Part shown: piece by piece, positions 35,654 to 44,955 of the stretch
How positions within the stretch are numbered: the stretch's first letter is position 1
Layout: each line of letters starts with the position of its first letter
DNA from: JAAFIP01 sp043747295
GTDB taxonomy: Bacteria > Pseudomonadota > Gammaproteobacteria > Burkholderiales > Burkholderiaceae_C
Reading direction: 5' to 3'
DNA: 64,000 nt
Assembly: GCA_043747295.1 (NCBI GenBank)
Contig: JAYTPK010000093.1
Coordinates: forward strand, 30,264 to 94,263
Made by a program: the position numbers and the translations under genes
Notes under the pieces: generated by a model
The model's database searches: none
Told to the model about the DNA's origin: nothing
Seen by the model: only the letters and a program-made list of their open reading frames with translations

Positions 35654-37348
35654 ATGTTCAGTTTGTCAGTCCGTATCGCTGTCGTTTGCATCGCTTGGTT
35701 GGTACTAGACGCGCCAGCTGTTGCAGCACAAAACTTGACTGTACAAGCGCCTGTGCGCACCTTGGTGTTGTCCGCTGTGGTGCCCAGTTTTACGCTACCG
35801 CTGCACGCACCGCTGGACCCCGACACCATTTGGCAATCAAGTCCTGAGCCTTCCAGCTTGCAGCGTAGCGGGTCTCAAAGCGAATGGCCTGTTGCGGCTG
35901 AACATCGCACCGCCGCAAAATTCACGATTTCAGCTCCAGAGCACGATATTTATACGCTAGAGGTGTCGTTAGTACGAATGGATTCAGTCCAGCTTTTTTG
36001 GCGCAACCCTGGCGGCATGTGGAAGACCGCACGGGCTGGCGATACGGTGGCGCTGTCTAGCTGGCCTGTAGTGGGGCAGTTCCCCACGTTTATATTGCAC
36101 CTTGAACCCCAACAGCTGCAGTTAGAATTAATTATCGTGATGCAAAACGCAGGCGACGCACGCACCACCGTGATGCTGCACTCTGACCGCGAGTCGCGCG
36201 AGCGCCGCTTAATTCAAGCCAATGCAGCGGGCCTGTTGATCGGCGCGAGCATGATGGTTTTGCTGATAAATTTGCTGCTGTTTTTGCTCTACAGGAACAA
36301 AGCCACAGTGCATTTGCTGCTGTATTGTGTTTGTATCACTTTTGGCACAACTTTGATCACAGGCTATGCCGCCATCTGGGTCACTCCAGACTGGCCAACT
36401 TTTAACGATGCATCCAAGCCCTTTGTGGCTTCGCTTATTTGCGCCAGTTTTGTCTGTGCGGGTCTTACTACTCTTGACCGCTCTTTGCTGGGCAGGCCAT
36501 ACCGTCGCTTGGGATATTCAGTGGCCATCCTCATGCTCTTGTTGGGGATATTGCAGCTGGCTGTGTTGTCCAATGCATGGCGTTTAGCTGTTGCGTCCAT
36601 TACGGCTGCTGCAGCAACGCTCACGTTACTTGTTTTGAGCCTGCGCAATTGGTGGTTGGGCGACCACTATGCTTACTGGGTAGCTTGCGCATCAATGCTA
36701 TTTGCCCTGTGTGCAGTGGTGGTAGGTCGTGGCTCTTTATTAATTGCAGGAGTCGATTTGTTTACTGCGGGCATGGCGCTCAGTTTGATCGGCAGTAGTT
36801 TGATGCTGCGCCATGTGCTGGTGATGCGAGAGCGCTTTGGCCGTGCAGTACAGGGGCGCGCCGAGGTCACACGCTTTCGTGATCCGCTGACAGCACTGTT
36901 GTCCTATGAAGGTTTTGAACGCGCTGTAGAGACCTTGGCCGTGCGCAGGCATAGCCAAGTTCAACTGCTGTACTTCAATCTCACTGAGCTGGATAACTTT
37001 CGGCATGAAGATGGCTATGTTGTTTGGCAACGCGACTTGGTTCGTTTTGCCGCGCTGCTGCAAAAGGTTTTGGGTGAAGACTGGCAGATCGCACGTTTAA
37101 GTAACAGTAAGTTTGGCGCTGTGTGCACAGACGATAAAATTGCCACCGTAAAAATACATTCATTGCTCACTTTGGTGCTTACCAGCTGTTCGCACAAAAT
37201 TGACACCCAAGGCTGGGCCGATCGTGTGGGCTTACGCATGGCAGGCACCAACACATATCTTGCCAGCCAAGAGATCAAGGACTGTTTGCGCGACCTGGAG
37301 CAGGCTGTGCGAGATTTGGGTGCCAATAAACGGATTGCGGTGCTGTAA
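35654..37348 (+). CDS. 7TM membrane sensor with degenerate GGDEF domain
   Basis: About 564 residues: a signal peptide (MFSLSVRIAVVCIAWLVL to AVAAQ), a periplasmic domain of about 170 residues resembling the 7TMR-DISM extracellular domain, seven predicted membrane helices at roughly 190-390, then a cytoplasmic GGDEF-like domain. The latter starts with DPLTALLSYEGFERAVETL, typical of diguanylate cyclases, but the catalytic GG(D/E)EF site reads SNSKF (in ARLSNSKFGAV), so it cannot be an active cyclase. It may bind GTP or a partner. The ATG at 35654 (GAGG just upstream) is preferred over TTG at 35642. It is convergently placed near no obvious partner. Confidence 0.78.
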   Translation: MFSLSVRIAVVCIAWLVLDAPAVAAQNLTVQAPVRTLVLSAVVPSFTLPLHAPLDPDTIWQSSPEPSSLQRSGSQSEWPVAAEHRTAAKFTISAPEHDIYTLEVSLVRMDSVQLFWRNPGGMWKTARAGDTVALSSWPVVGQFPTFILHLEPQQLQLELIIVMQNAGDARTTVMLHSDRESRERRLIQANAAGLLIGASMMVLLINLLLFLLYRNKATVHLLLYCVCITFGTTLITGYAAIWVTPDWPTFNDASKPFVASLICASFVCAGLTTLDRSLLGRPYRRLGYSVAILMLLLGILQLAVLSNAWRLAVASITAAAATLTLLVLSLRNWWLGDHYAYWVACASMLFALCAVVVGRGSLLIAGVDLFTAGMALSLIGSSLMLRHVLVMRERFGRAVQGRAEVTRFRDPLTALLSYEGFERAVETLAVRRHSQVQLLYFNLTELDNFRHEDGYVVWQRDLVRFAALLQKVLGEDWQIARLSNSKFGAVCTDDKIATVKIHSLLTLVLTSCSHKIDTQGWADRVGLRMAGTNTYLASQEIKDCLRDLEQAVRDLGANKRIAVL

Positions 37349-37422
37349 CTTTTGCTGCGACTTTCTCTGCAAATTATCTGCATTCCCGGGCCAGGGCTGC
37401 ACCTGACCGATAGAATGCAGCT

Positions 37423-40400
37423 ATGTATATACACCTTCGCTTGCATACAGAGTTTTCCGTAGTTGACGGCACGGTCCGTATTGATGAGGCGGTTAAATCT
37501 GCCGCTAAATTCGGTCAGGGCGCACTGGCGGTAACTGATTTGAATAATCTGTTCGGTGCAGTGAAGTTTTATAAAGACGCTCGCGGTAGCGGTGTAAAAC
37601 CTATTTTGGCTTCCGAGCTGTGGCTAGAGGGTTTTGGAGGGTCAGACGCAGGTAAAGAGGCCGCTCTGTCGCGTGTCGTATTGCTGGTACAGAACAAGCA
37701 AGGGTATTTAAACCTGAGCGAGTTGATAGCCCGCGCGTGGACACAAAATGTAGTGCGTGCCAATGGTGTAATCAAGCTTGATTGGCTCAAAAAACTCAAT
37801 GCTGGTCTTATCATGCTCAGCGGTGCGCAGGCCGGCCCCGTAGGCCAAGCGCTGGTGCAGGGGGATGTGCCACGGGCCAGTGACTTGGCTATGCAGCTAG
37901 CCGCCATGTTCACCCACCGTTTTTATATAGAACTGCAGCGTGCAGGCAGGGCCGACGACGAAGCGCATGTCGCTGCCGCGGCCAGCTTGGCGGCAAAGCT
38001 TAAACTGCCTGTGGTAGCCACCCATCCGATTCAGTTTTTGACCGAGGCTGACTATGAAGCGCATGAGGCGCGAGTGTGCATTTCTGAAGGCGAGATTTTG
38101 GGTAATGCGCGGCGCGTGCGCAAGTTCACGCGCGAGCAATATTTCAAATCATCAGAGCAAATGCAGGCGTTGTTTGCTGACCTGCCCAGTGCTATTGCCA
38201 ACACGGCGGAAATAGCCAAGCGCTGCAGCATCAACATTGAGCTGGGAAAGCCTAAGCTGCCAGATTTTCCTATCCCTGAGGTTAGTGGCCAGCGCATGGG
38301 CGCAGAAGAATATTTTCGCTATCTTTCGCACGAAGGCCTTAAAGAGCGGATGGCGCATTTGTACCGCGATGATGCAGTGCGCGTCGCTGAAATGCCGCGC
38401 TACGTGGAGCGGCTGGAGTTTGAGATCAACACGATTTTGAAGATGGGCTTTCCGGGCTACTTCTTGATCGTGGGCGATTTTATTCAATGGGCTAAAGCCA
38501 ACGGCTGCCCCGTAGGGCCTGGCCGTGGTTCGGGCGCTGGCTCACTGGTGGCGTATTCGCTCAAAATCACCGATCTTGACCCGCTGCAATACAACCTGCT
38601 GTTTGAGCGATTTTTAAATCCCGAGCGGGTGTCCATGCCCGACTTTGATATTGATTTTTGCCAAGCCAACCGCGACCGCGTGATTGACTACGTGAAGGCC
38701 AAGTATGGCAAAGAAGCCGTCAGCCAAATCGTCACCTTTGGCACCATGGCTGCCCGCGCCGCCATCCGAGACGTGGGCCGGGTGATGGACATGAGCTACA
38801 CCTTTTGCGATGGCATTAGCAAGCTGATACCGAATAAGCCGGGCACACACATGACGATTGATGGTGCGATAAAGGCCGAACCTATCTTGGCAGAACGTTT
38901 GGAAAAAGAAGAAGAAGTACGCACGCTGCTAGACATGGCGCGCAAGCTGGAAGGCATGACGCGTAACGTAGGCATGCACGCGGGCGGCGTGCTGATAGCG
39001 CCGGGCAAGCTAACCGACTTTTGCCCGCTGTACCAGCAGCCTGGCAGCGATTCTGCCGTGAGTCAGTATGACAAAGACGACGTAGAGGCTGTGGGCTTGG
39101 TGAAGTTCGACTTCTTGGGATTGGCTACGTTAACCATCCTGGAAATTGCCAAAGACTTTATCGTTGAACGGCACAAGGGCCAAGAAAACTTCGCCTTTGA
39201 AGACATCCCGCTGGAAGACGCAGCCACTTACAAATTATTTGCCGACGGCAACACTGAAGCCGTGTTCCAGTTTGAAAGCCCTGGCATGCAGCGCATGCTG
39301 AAAGACGCGCGCCCCACGCGGCTAGAAGACCTGATTGCGCTGAACGCGCTGTACCGCCCCGGTCCGATGGATTTGATCCCCAGCTTTGTGGCACGCAAGC
39401 ATGGCCGCGAGGTGATTGAGTACCCGCACCCGTTGGTGGAGGATATGCTCAGCGAGACCTACGGCATCATGGTCTACCAAGAGCAGGTGATGCAGACTGC
39501 GCAGATCTTGGGTGGCTACAGCCTGGGCGGCGCTGACCTATTGCGCCGCGCCATGGGAAAAAAGAAGGCCGAAGAGATGGCCGAGCACCGCGTAATCTTC
39601 CGTGCGGGTGCTGCTAAAAACGATATTACTGAGGTCAAAGCCGACGAGATTTTCGACCTGATGGAGAAGTTTGCAGGCTACGGCTTTAACAAGTCGCACG
39701 CCGCTGCCTATTCATTGCTGGCCTACCACACTGGTTGGCTCAAGCGCCACTACACGGCTGAGTTCTTCTGCGCCAACATGACGGTGGAAATGGACAACAC
39801 CGACAAGCTGCGCATTTTGGTGCAAGACGCGCAAGACAAGTTTGGCCTGACCTTTGAGCCACCCGACGTGAACCGTGGCAACTATCGTTTTGAGCCTGTG
39901 AGTGACAAAGTGATTCGCTACGGCTTGGGCGCTGTCAAAGGCAGTGGCCAGCAGGCGGTAGAGGCCATCATTGCAGCGCGAGAAGGACAATACCCCACTG
40001 GTAGCCAAGGCGGCCCATTCACCAGCCTGTTTGACTTTTGCGCCCGCGTAGAACGAAGCAAAATCAATAAGCGCACGATAGAGGCGCTCATCAAAGCTGG
40101 CGCCTTTGACAGCCTGCAGCTTAACCGCGCGTCCCTCATGGCGTCAGTAGAGCTGGCTATGGACTACGCCGACGCGCAAGAAGCCAACGCCAACCAAGGC
40201 GGCTTGTTCGATATGGGCAGCGATGATGACCACGGCAGCAGCACCCAAGAGCCACCGCTGGTAGACATGACGCCTTGGGGTGTGAAGGAGCGTTTGACGG
40301 CTGAAAAAACAGCTGTGGGTTTCTATCTGTCTGGTCATTTATTCGACGAAGTCGCCCGCGAAGTGCGGCAGTTTGTGCGCACCAAGATTGAAGACTTAGT

Positions 40401-40944
40401 TGAATCGCGCGACCAACGCACGATAGTCGGCATCGTCAGCGACTTGCGCATTATCAATGGCCAACGCGGCAAGCTGGCCATCTTCAAGTTAGACGACAAA
40501 TCCATCACCATTGAAGCTACTGCAGATGAAGCTTTGATCAACGCTAACCGCAATACCCTCAAAGACGATGAGCTCATCATCGTGCAAGGCAAAGCCCAGC
40601 CAGACCGCTTCTCTGGCGGTCTGCGCTTTCAGGTTAACGCTGTATGGGATTTGCCCACGGCGCGCGCTAGGTTTGGCAAGTTTCTGCGAGTGAGTGTGAA
40701 CGGCAAGGCTCCTGACATTACTCGCATGGTGCGCGACTTTCCACCCAAAAAAGAGCAAACAGAGCAGGGTGAATTATTGCGTGGTTTAGCTGTGCGCTTG
40801 CAACTTTGGCGCAATGAAGGTGATGTGTCTGCAACTGGTGAGGTTGCTTTGGACGAGCGCTCCAAGTTCTTTCCTACCGACGCTGCGCTGGCCAGTTGGA
40901 TTGCTCAAGCGCATTTGGGTGAGGCGCGGGTGGTATACGAATGA
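37423..40944 (+). CDS. dnaE: DNA polymerase III alpha subunit
   Basis: The replicative polymerase, 1173 residues. A PHP domain is at the N-terminus (HLRLHTEFSVVDG). The palm holds the catalytic aspartates D407/D409/D411 in MPDFDIDFCQANRDR and D563 in VKFDFLGLATL. Helix-hairpin-helix (KINKRTIEALIKAGAFDSL, shortened here to TIEALIKAGAFDSL) and OB-fold (IVGIVSDLRIINGQRGKLA, shortened to VSDLRIINGQRGKL) domains follow. Length is normal. The ATG lacks a strong ribosome site. Transcription is probably separate from the sensor gene 75 bases upstream. Confidence 0.96.
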   Translation: MYIHLRLHTEFSVVDGTVRIDEAVKSAAKFGQGALAVTDLNNLFGAVKFYKDARGSGVKPILASELWLEGFGGSDAGKEAALSRVVLLVQNKQGYLNLSELIARAWTQNVVRANGVIKLDWLKKLNAGLIMLSGAQAGPVGQALVQGDVPRASDLAMQLAAMFTHRFYIELQRAGRADDEAHVAAAASLAAKLKLPVVATHPIQFLTEADYEAHEARVCISEGEILGNARRVRKFTREQYFKSSEQMQALFADLPSAIANTAEIAKRCSINIELGKPKLPDFPIPEVSGQRMGAEEYFRYLSHEGLKERMAHLYRDDAVRVAEMPRYVERLEFEINTILKMGFPGYFLIVGDFIQWAKANGCPVGPGRGSGAGSLVAYSLKITDLDPLQYNLLFERFLNPERVSMPDFDIDFCQANRDRVIDYVKAKYGKEAVSQIVTFGTMAARAAIRDVGRVMDMSYTFCDGISKLIPNKPGTHMTIDGAIKAEPILAERLEKEEEVRTLLDMARKLEGMTRNVGMHAGGVLIAPGKLTDFCPLYQQPGSDSAVSQYDKDDVEAVGLVKFDFLGLATLTILEIAKDFIVERHKGQENFAFEDIPLEDAATYKLFADGNTEAVFQFESPGMQRMLKDARPTRLEDLIALNALYRPGPMDLIPSFVARKHGREVIEYPHPLVEDMLSETYGIMVYQEQVMQTAQILGGYSLGGADLLRRAMGKKKAEEMAEHRVIFRAGAAKNDITEVKADEIFDLMEKFAGYGFNKSHAAAYSLLAYHTGWLKRHYTAEFFCANMTVEMDNTDKLRILVQDAQDKFGLTFEPPDVNRGNYRFEPVSDKVIRYGLGAVKGSGQQAVEAIIAAREGQYPTGSQGGPFTSLFDFCARVERSKINKRTIEALIKAGAFDSLQLNRASLMASVELAMDYADAQEANANQGGLFDMGSDDDHGSSTQEPPLVDMTPWGVKERLTAEKTAVGFYLSGHLFDEVAREVRQFVRTKIEDLVESRDQRTIVGIVSDLRIINGQRGKLAIFKLDDKSITIEATADEALINANRNTLKDDELIIVQGKAQPDRFSGGLRFQVNAVWDLPTARARFGKFLRVSVNGKAPDITRMVRDFPPKKEQTEQGELLRGLAVRLQLWRNEGDVSATGEVALDERSKFFPTDAALASWIAQAHLGEARVVYE

Positions 40945-41000
40945 ACGAGGTTGATGAGTCGTGAGGCCAGCGACTGATTTATAACCAATTGATAGATCAA

Positions 41001-41888
41001 TTAGAAGTACTTTTTCATCAGCTCGATGATTAAGTCCTGCATCGCCTTTTGCGTCAGCGTAGCTGGACGCTGTGCGCTGACTGCTAAGCTTAGGCGACTG
41101 CGCAGGCCACTGACTGGGCGCATAGCATAGTTCTCAGGATGTGCAGAGGTGCGCACTGCATTAGCAGGTAGCACTGCCGAGCCCGCTCCATCTGCTACCA
41201 AGTCTAAGATAGCTGCAACGCCGTCGATTTCTAGCGCGATGAGCGGACGCTTGCCCACGGCAACCATTTCGCTTTCTACCAAATTGCGCAAGGCGTTGGG
41301 TCGGGTAGCAATGATCAATGGTACGGCAGCCAAATCGCGCATGCTGATAGGTTGTCCCTCTTTGCTGCGCAAAGACTCATGCTGCACCAAAACTAAATCC
41401 TCCTCCAGCAGTTCTTGCAGCTCAATATCGTGGGCGGCTACTGGGTTGTACAGCACCGCAACATCTAGGCGACCTACCGCTAGACCCTCTTGCATCGCCA
41501 CTGATAAGCCCTCGCTGATTGATACTGATGCCTCGGGCATGCGCTCTTTAAATGCACGAATTAGGGGCACTGTCAGCACCTTGGCTACACTGGTAGGCAG
41601 ACCCACAGCTACGCGTCCTGCTAGGCCCCCGCGCACACGGCCAAGATCTTCTCGTGCGCGCTCGACTTGGTGCAATATGCCTCTACCGTGCTCTAGTAGC
41701 ATTTTGCCGGCTTCGGTTGTGTTAGCGCCCCTGCCGTTGCGTATCAGTAGGTTCTGGCGTAATTCCACTTCTAGCAGTCGCACTTGACGACTTAAGGCGG
41801 GCTGGGCAATATTCAACGCGACTGAGGCGCGGGTAAAGCTGCCCAGCTCGGCAACGCGCACAAAATATTCAATTTGCTTGAGGTCCAT
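41001..41888 (-). CDS. LysR regulator, likely of the protocatechuate operon
   Basis: A 295-residue LysR protein: DNA-binding domain at 1-60 (MDLKQIEYFVRVAELGSFTR start, AQPALSRQVRLLE recognition helix) and effector domain. It is divergent from ligU by 132 bases, the usual place for a LysR activator of a ring-cleavage operon; the effector would be protocatechuate or a pathway intermediate (inference). The family type is NAC/CynR-like rather than the PcaQ type of the 3,4-cleavage pathway. A palindromic site lies just upstream of its own start. Confidence 0.85.
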   Translation of the reverse strand: MDLKQIEYFVRVAELGSFTRASVALNIAQPALSRQVRLLEVELRQNLLIRNGRGANTTEAGKMLLEHGRGILHQVERAREDLGRVRGGLAGRVAVGLPTSVAKVLTVPLIRAFKERMPEASVSISEGLSVAMQEGLAVGRLDVAVLYNPVAAHDIELQELLEEDLVLVQHESLRSKEGQPISMRDLAAVPLIIATRPNALRNLVESEMVAVGKRPLIALEIDGVAAILDLVADGAGSAVLPANAVRTSAHPENYAMRPVSGLRSRLSLAVSAQRPATLTQKAMQDLIIELMKKYF

Positions 41889-41903
41889 AAGCGCAGTTTA
41901 TTG

Positions 41904-41926
41904 TTATAACTATCCGTTGGGTATAA
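41904..41926. promoter_or_regulatory. candidate LysR operator in the lysR-ligU gap
   Basis: TTATAAC and GGTATAA are inverted with one mismatch and flank a 9-base centre, ending 16 bases before the LysR start and about 95 bases before ligU. The position fits autorepression and activation of the divergent operon. Confidence 0.45.
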
Positions 41927-42020
41927 GTGTTTGCTCTAACAGCTAGGGTTGCATTTCTGTAGCGCGAAATACCTCATCCTCTGACAATTAAAGCCAATTT
42001 ATATAGTTTTTTCAGCATTC

Positions 42021-43139
42021 ATGCAAACTGCGATTTCTTGTTATTTCATGCGCGGAGGCACTTCCAAAGGCCCACTTTTTTTGGCTTCAGACCTGCCGCA
42101 AGATATAGCTACGCGTGACAAAGTGCTGCTAGCGGTCATCGGATCGCCAGATAAGCGACAAATTGACGGTTTGGGTGGCGCGCACCCACTGACATCTAAG
42201 GTTGGTATCGTTAGCCGCAGCAATACGCCCGGTGTTGCTATTGACTTTTTGTTTGCCCAGCTACAGCCTGACAAAGATACTGTAGACATCACCCCTAATT
42301 GCGGCAATATGCTGGCCGCCGTGCTGCCCTTTGCAATCGAGCGTGGCTTAGTTACTGCGCAAGGCAATAGCACCACGGCCAGAGTGTTAACGCTCAACAC
42401 TGGCATGCAATGCGACGTTACCGTGCAGACGCCATGCGGACAAGTGCAATACGCGGGCGATGCGCGAATTGACGGCGCTCCGGGCGCATCTGCCCCTATC
42501 ACTATTAATTTTTTAGACATAGCAGGCTCTGTGTGCTCGGGCTTATTGCCCACTGGCAAAGTCAAAGACACTATTCGTGTTGAAGGCGCAGATTTTGCAC
42601 CTTTCGATATTGAAGTGACTTGTATCGACAACGGTATGCCACTGGTGATGATGCGCGCGACGGACATGGGCCGCACTGGCTATGAAACCGTAGCCGATTT
42701 AAATGTCGATACTGAACTAAAAACTAAACTAGAGGCGTTGCGCCTAAAAGTGTCGCTGCTAATGGGCTTGGGCGATGTGACCCTGAAAAACTACCCCAAA
42801 ATGACCCTGATAGCAGCGCCCAAAGATGGCGGCAGCATCACGACTCGCAGCTTCATCCCCCATGTGTGCCACGACGCTATAGGCGTGTTGGCCGCAGTCA
42901 CAGTAGGCACGGCATGTGTGCTTAAAGGCTCGGTGTGCGAAGGCATTGCAGTAATGCCTACTGGCGCGGCAAAAAAAGTTTCTGTAGAGCACCCCACAGG
43001 AGAATTTAGCGTTGAGCTAGAAACCGATCCTGCTAATCCGCAAAACGTCACCAAAGCTGCGCTGCTGCGCACCGCACGCCTGATCATGCGCGGCGAAGTG
43101 ATGGTTCCCACAGGCGTGTGGGCGGGACATATTGACTAG
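42021..43139 (+). CDS. ligU: 4-oxalomesaconate tautomerase (PrpF family)
   Basis: The 372-residue protein has the PrpF/GalD fold. Family blocks are YFMRGGTSKGPLFLASDLP, GSPDKRQIDGLGGAHPLTSK and ITPNCGNMLAAVLPFAIE with a conserved Cys. In the 4,5-cleavage route this enzyme converts the keto/enol forms of 4-oxalomesaconate before hydration. It is the first gene of the operon here, as pmdU is in Comamonas. Many PrpF proteins act on other substrates; the operon is what fixes the assignment. Confidence 0.88.
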   Translation: MQTAISCYFMRGGTSKGPLFLASDLPQDIATRDKVLLAVIGSPDKRQIDGLGGAHPLTSKVGIVSRSNTPGVAIDFLFAQLQPDKDTVDITPNCGNMLAAVLPFAIERGLVTAQGNSTTARVLTLNTGMQCDVTVQTPCGQVQYAGDARIDGAPGASAPITINFLDIAGSVCSGLLPTGKVKDTIRVEGADFAPFDIEVTCIDNGMPLVMMRATDMGRTGYETVADLNVDTELKTKLEALRLKVSLLMGLGDVTLKNYPKMTLIAAPKDGGSITTRSFIPHVCHDAIGVLAAVTVGTACVLKGSVCEGIAVMPTGAAKKVSVEHPTGEFSVELETDPANPQNVTKAALLRTARLIMRGEVMVPTGVWAGHID

Positions 43140-43208
43140 ATGCCTGGCATCGCACCATTGCGACGATAACCTATAAATTCACTTTTGAATCTTATCTAAA
43201 AACTAACT

Positions 43209-44255
43209 ATGAGCTTAGAAAAACCGTTAATCATTGACTGCCACGGCCACTACACCACGGCACCTAAGGCCTTAGAAAATTGGCGCAATCAGCAAATTGC
43301 TGGCATCAAAGACCCCGCGATGATGCCCAAAGTTGCCAACTTAAAAATCAGCGATGACGAATTGCGCGAGACCATTGAGCAAAACCAGTTGCGTTTGATG
43401 AAAGAGCGTGGAAGTGATTTGACAATTTTCTCGCCCCGTGCTTCGTTCATGGCCCATCACATTGGCGATTTCAATGTGTCGTCCACTTGGGCGGCTATTT
43501 GCAACGAGCTGTGCTTCCGCGTTAGTCAGCTATTTCCCCATAGCTTTATACCGGTAGCCATGCTGCCGCAGTCACCGGGTGTTGATCCTAAAACCTGTAT
43601 TCAAGAATTAGTCAAATGTGTCGAGCAGTTTGGCAATGTAGGCATTAACCTTAATCCTGACCCATCCGGTGGCCACTGGACATCTCCGCCCTTAAGCGAC
43701 AAACACTGGTACCCCATCTACGAAAAGATGGTGGAGTACGACATTCCCGCCATGATCCACGTTAGCACCAGCTGCAATAGCTGCTTTCATACCACTGGAG
43801 CGCATTATTTAAACGCTGATACCACGGCATTTATGCAATGCTTAACCAGCGACTTGTTCAAAGATTTTCCTACTCTGAAGTTTTTGATTCCGCATGGCGG
43901 TGGCGCAGTACCTTACCACTGGGGGCGTTTTCGCGGCTTGGCGCAAGAGCTTAAAAAGCCTTTACTCAAAGATCATTTGCTCAATAATATTTTCTTTGAT
44001 ACGTGCGTCTACCACCAACCCGGTATTGACTTGCTGACCAAAGTTATTCCGGTCGATAACATTTTGTTTGCTAGCGAAATGATTGGTGCTGTGCGTGGTA
44101 TTGACCCAGAAACGGGCAATTATTACGACGACACTAAACGTTATATCGAAGCATCAACTCAGCTGAATGCACAGCAAAAATACCAAATTTACGAAGGCAA
44201 CACGCGCCGTGTGTTCCCACGCTTAGACGCTGCACTTGCTAAAAAGGGCCAATAA
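43209..44255 (+). CDS. ligJ: 4-oxalomesaconate hydratase
   Basis: A 348-residue amidohydrolase-fold enzyme that adds water to 4-oxalomesaconate to give 4-carboxy-4-hydroxy-2-oxoadipate. The metal-binding HxH is in IIDCHGHYTT, and MIHVSTSCNSCFHTTGAHYL (ends MIHVSTSC and TTGAHYL) and LIPHGGGAVPYHWGRFRGL are family blocks. ligK begins 2 bases after its stop. Equivalent to PmdE in Comamonas. Confidence 0.9.
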   Translation: MSLEKPLIIDCHGHYTTAPKALENWRNQQIAGIKDPAMMPKVANLKISDDELRETIEQNQLRLMKERGSDLTIFSPRASFMAHHIGDFNVSSTWAAICNELCFRVSQLFPHSFIPVAMLPQSPGVDPKTCIQELVKCVEQFGNVGINLNPDPSGGHWTSPPLSDKHWYPIYEKMVEYDIPAMIHVSTSCNSCFHTTGAHYLNADTTAFMQCLTSDLFKDFPTLKFLIPHGGGAVPYHWGRFRGLAQELKKPLLKDHLLNNIFFDTCVYHQPGIDLLTKVIPVDNILFASEMIGAVRGIDPETGNYYDDTKRYIEASTQLNAQQKYQIYEGNTRRVFPRLDAALAKKGQ

Positions 44256-44256
44256 C

Positions 44257-44940
44257 ATGTTCGAATTAGGCGTTGTGTACCGCAACATTACCCGCGCAGA
44301 CAAAACCGCAGCCGATAAATTAGCCGCCTTGGGTTCAGCTACCGCACACGAGGCCATGGGCCGGGTAGGGCTGATGAAACCGTATATGCGGCCCATCTAC
44401 AGCGGTGCGCAGGTTAGCGGCACCGCAGTTACCGTGCTGCTGCACCCAGGCGATAACTGGATGATGCATGTGGTGGCAGAGCAGATTCGACCCGGTGATA
44501 TTGTGGTGGCGGCTATCACCGCAGACTGCACAGATGGTTATTTTGGCGATCTGCTGGCCACCAGTTTTCAAGCCCGTGGCGCGCGTGCGCTCATCATTGA
44601 CGCTGGTGTGCGCGATGTGAAGACGCTCAAAGAAATGAATTTTCCTGTGTGGAGCAAAGCCATTAGCTCCAAGGGTACGATCAAGGCCACAATTGGTTCA
44701 GTCAACATTCCTGTAGTGTGCGCAGGCATGCTGGTCAACCCGGGTGATGTGATCGTGGCCGACGATGATGGCGTGGTGGTGGTGCCCGCCAAGCTGGCTG
44801 TTAAAACCCTAGAAACTGCTGCTGCACGCGACGCCCTAGAAGCTGAAAAACGCAACAAATTAGCCTCTGGCGTACTGGGCTTAGACATGTACAACATGCG
44901 CGAGCCACTGGCTAAAGCTGGCTTGCGCTATATCGATTAA
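44257..44940 (+). CDS. ligK: 4-carboxy-4-hydroxy-2-oxoadipate aldolase
   Basis: The 227-residue class II aldolase of the RraA-like fold cleaves the product of LigJ into pyruvate and oxaloacetate. GSATAHEAMGRVGLMKPYMRP has the family start (first part TAHEAMGRVG), and DIVVAAITADCTDGYFGDLL with ARGARALIIDAGVRD forms the metal/pyruvate site. I use ATG 44257 with AAGG upstream; the open frame runs back to a TTG at 44236 inside ligJ. Confidence 0.92.
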   Translation: MFELGVVYRNITRADKTAADKLAALGSATAHEAMGRVGLMKPYMRPIYSGAQVSGTAVTVLLHPGDNWMMHVVAEQIRPGDIVVAAITADCTDGYFGDLLATSFQARGARALIIDAGVRDVKTLKEMNFPVWSKAISSKGTIKATIGSVNIPVVCAGMLVNPGDVIVADDDGVVVVPAKLAVKTLETAAARDALEAEKRNKLASGVLGLDMYNMREPLAKAGLRYID

Positions 44941-44955
44941 GAAATTACATCAACG

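Noticed and set aside
35654..37348. Active diguanylate cyclase
   Set aside because: The GG(D/E)EF site is replaced by SNSKF, so catalysis is not expected.
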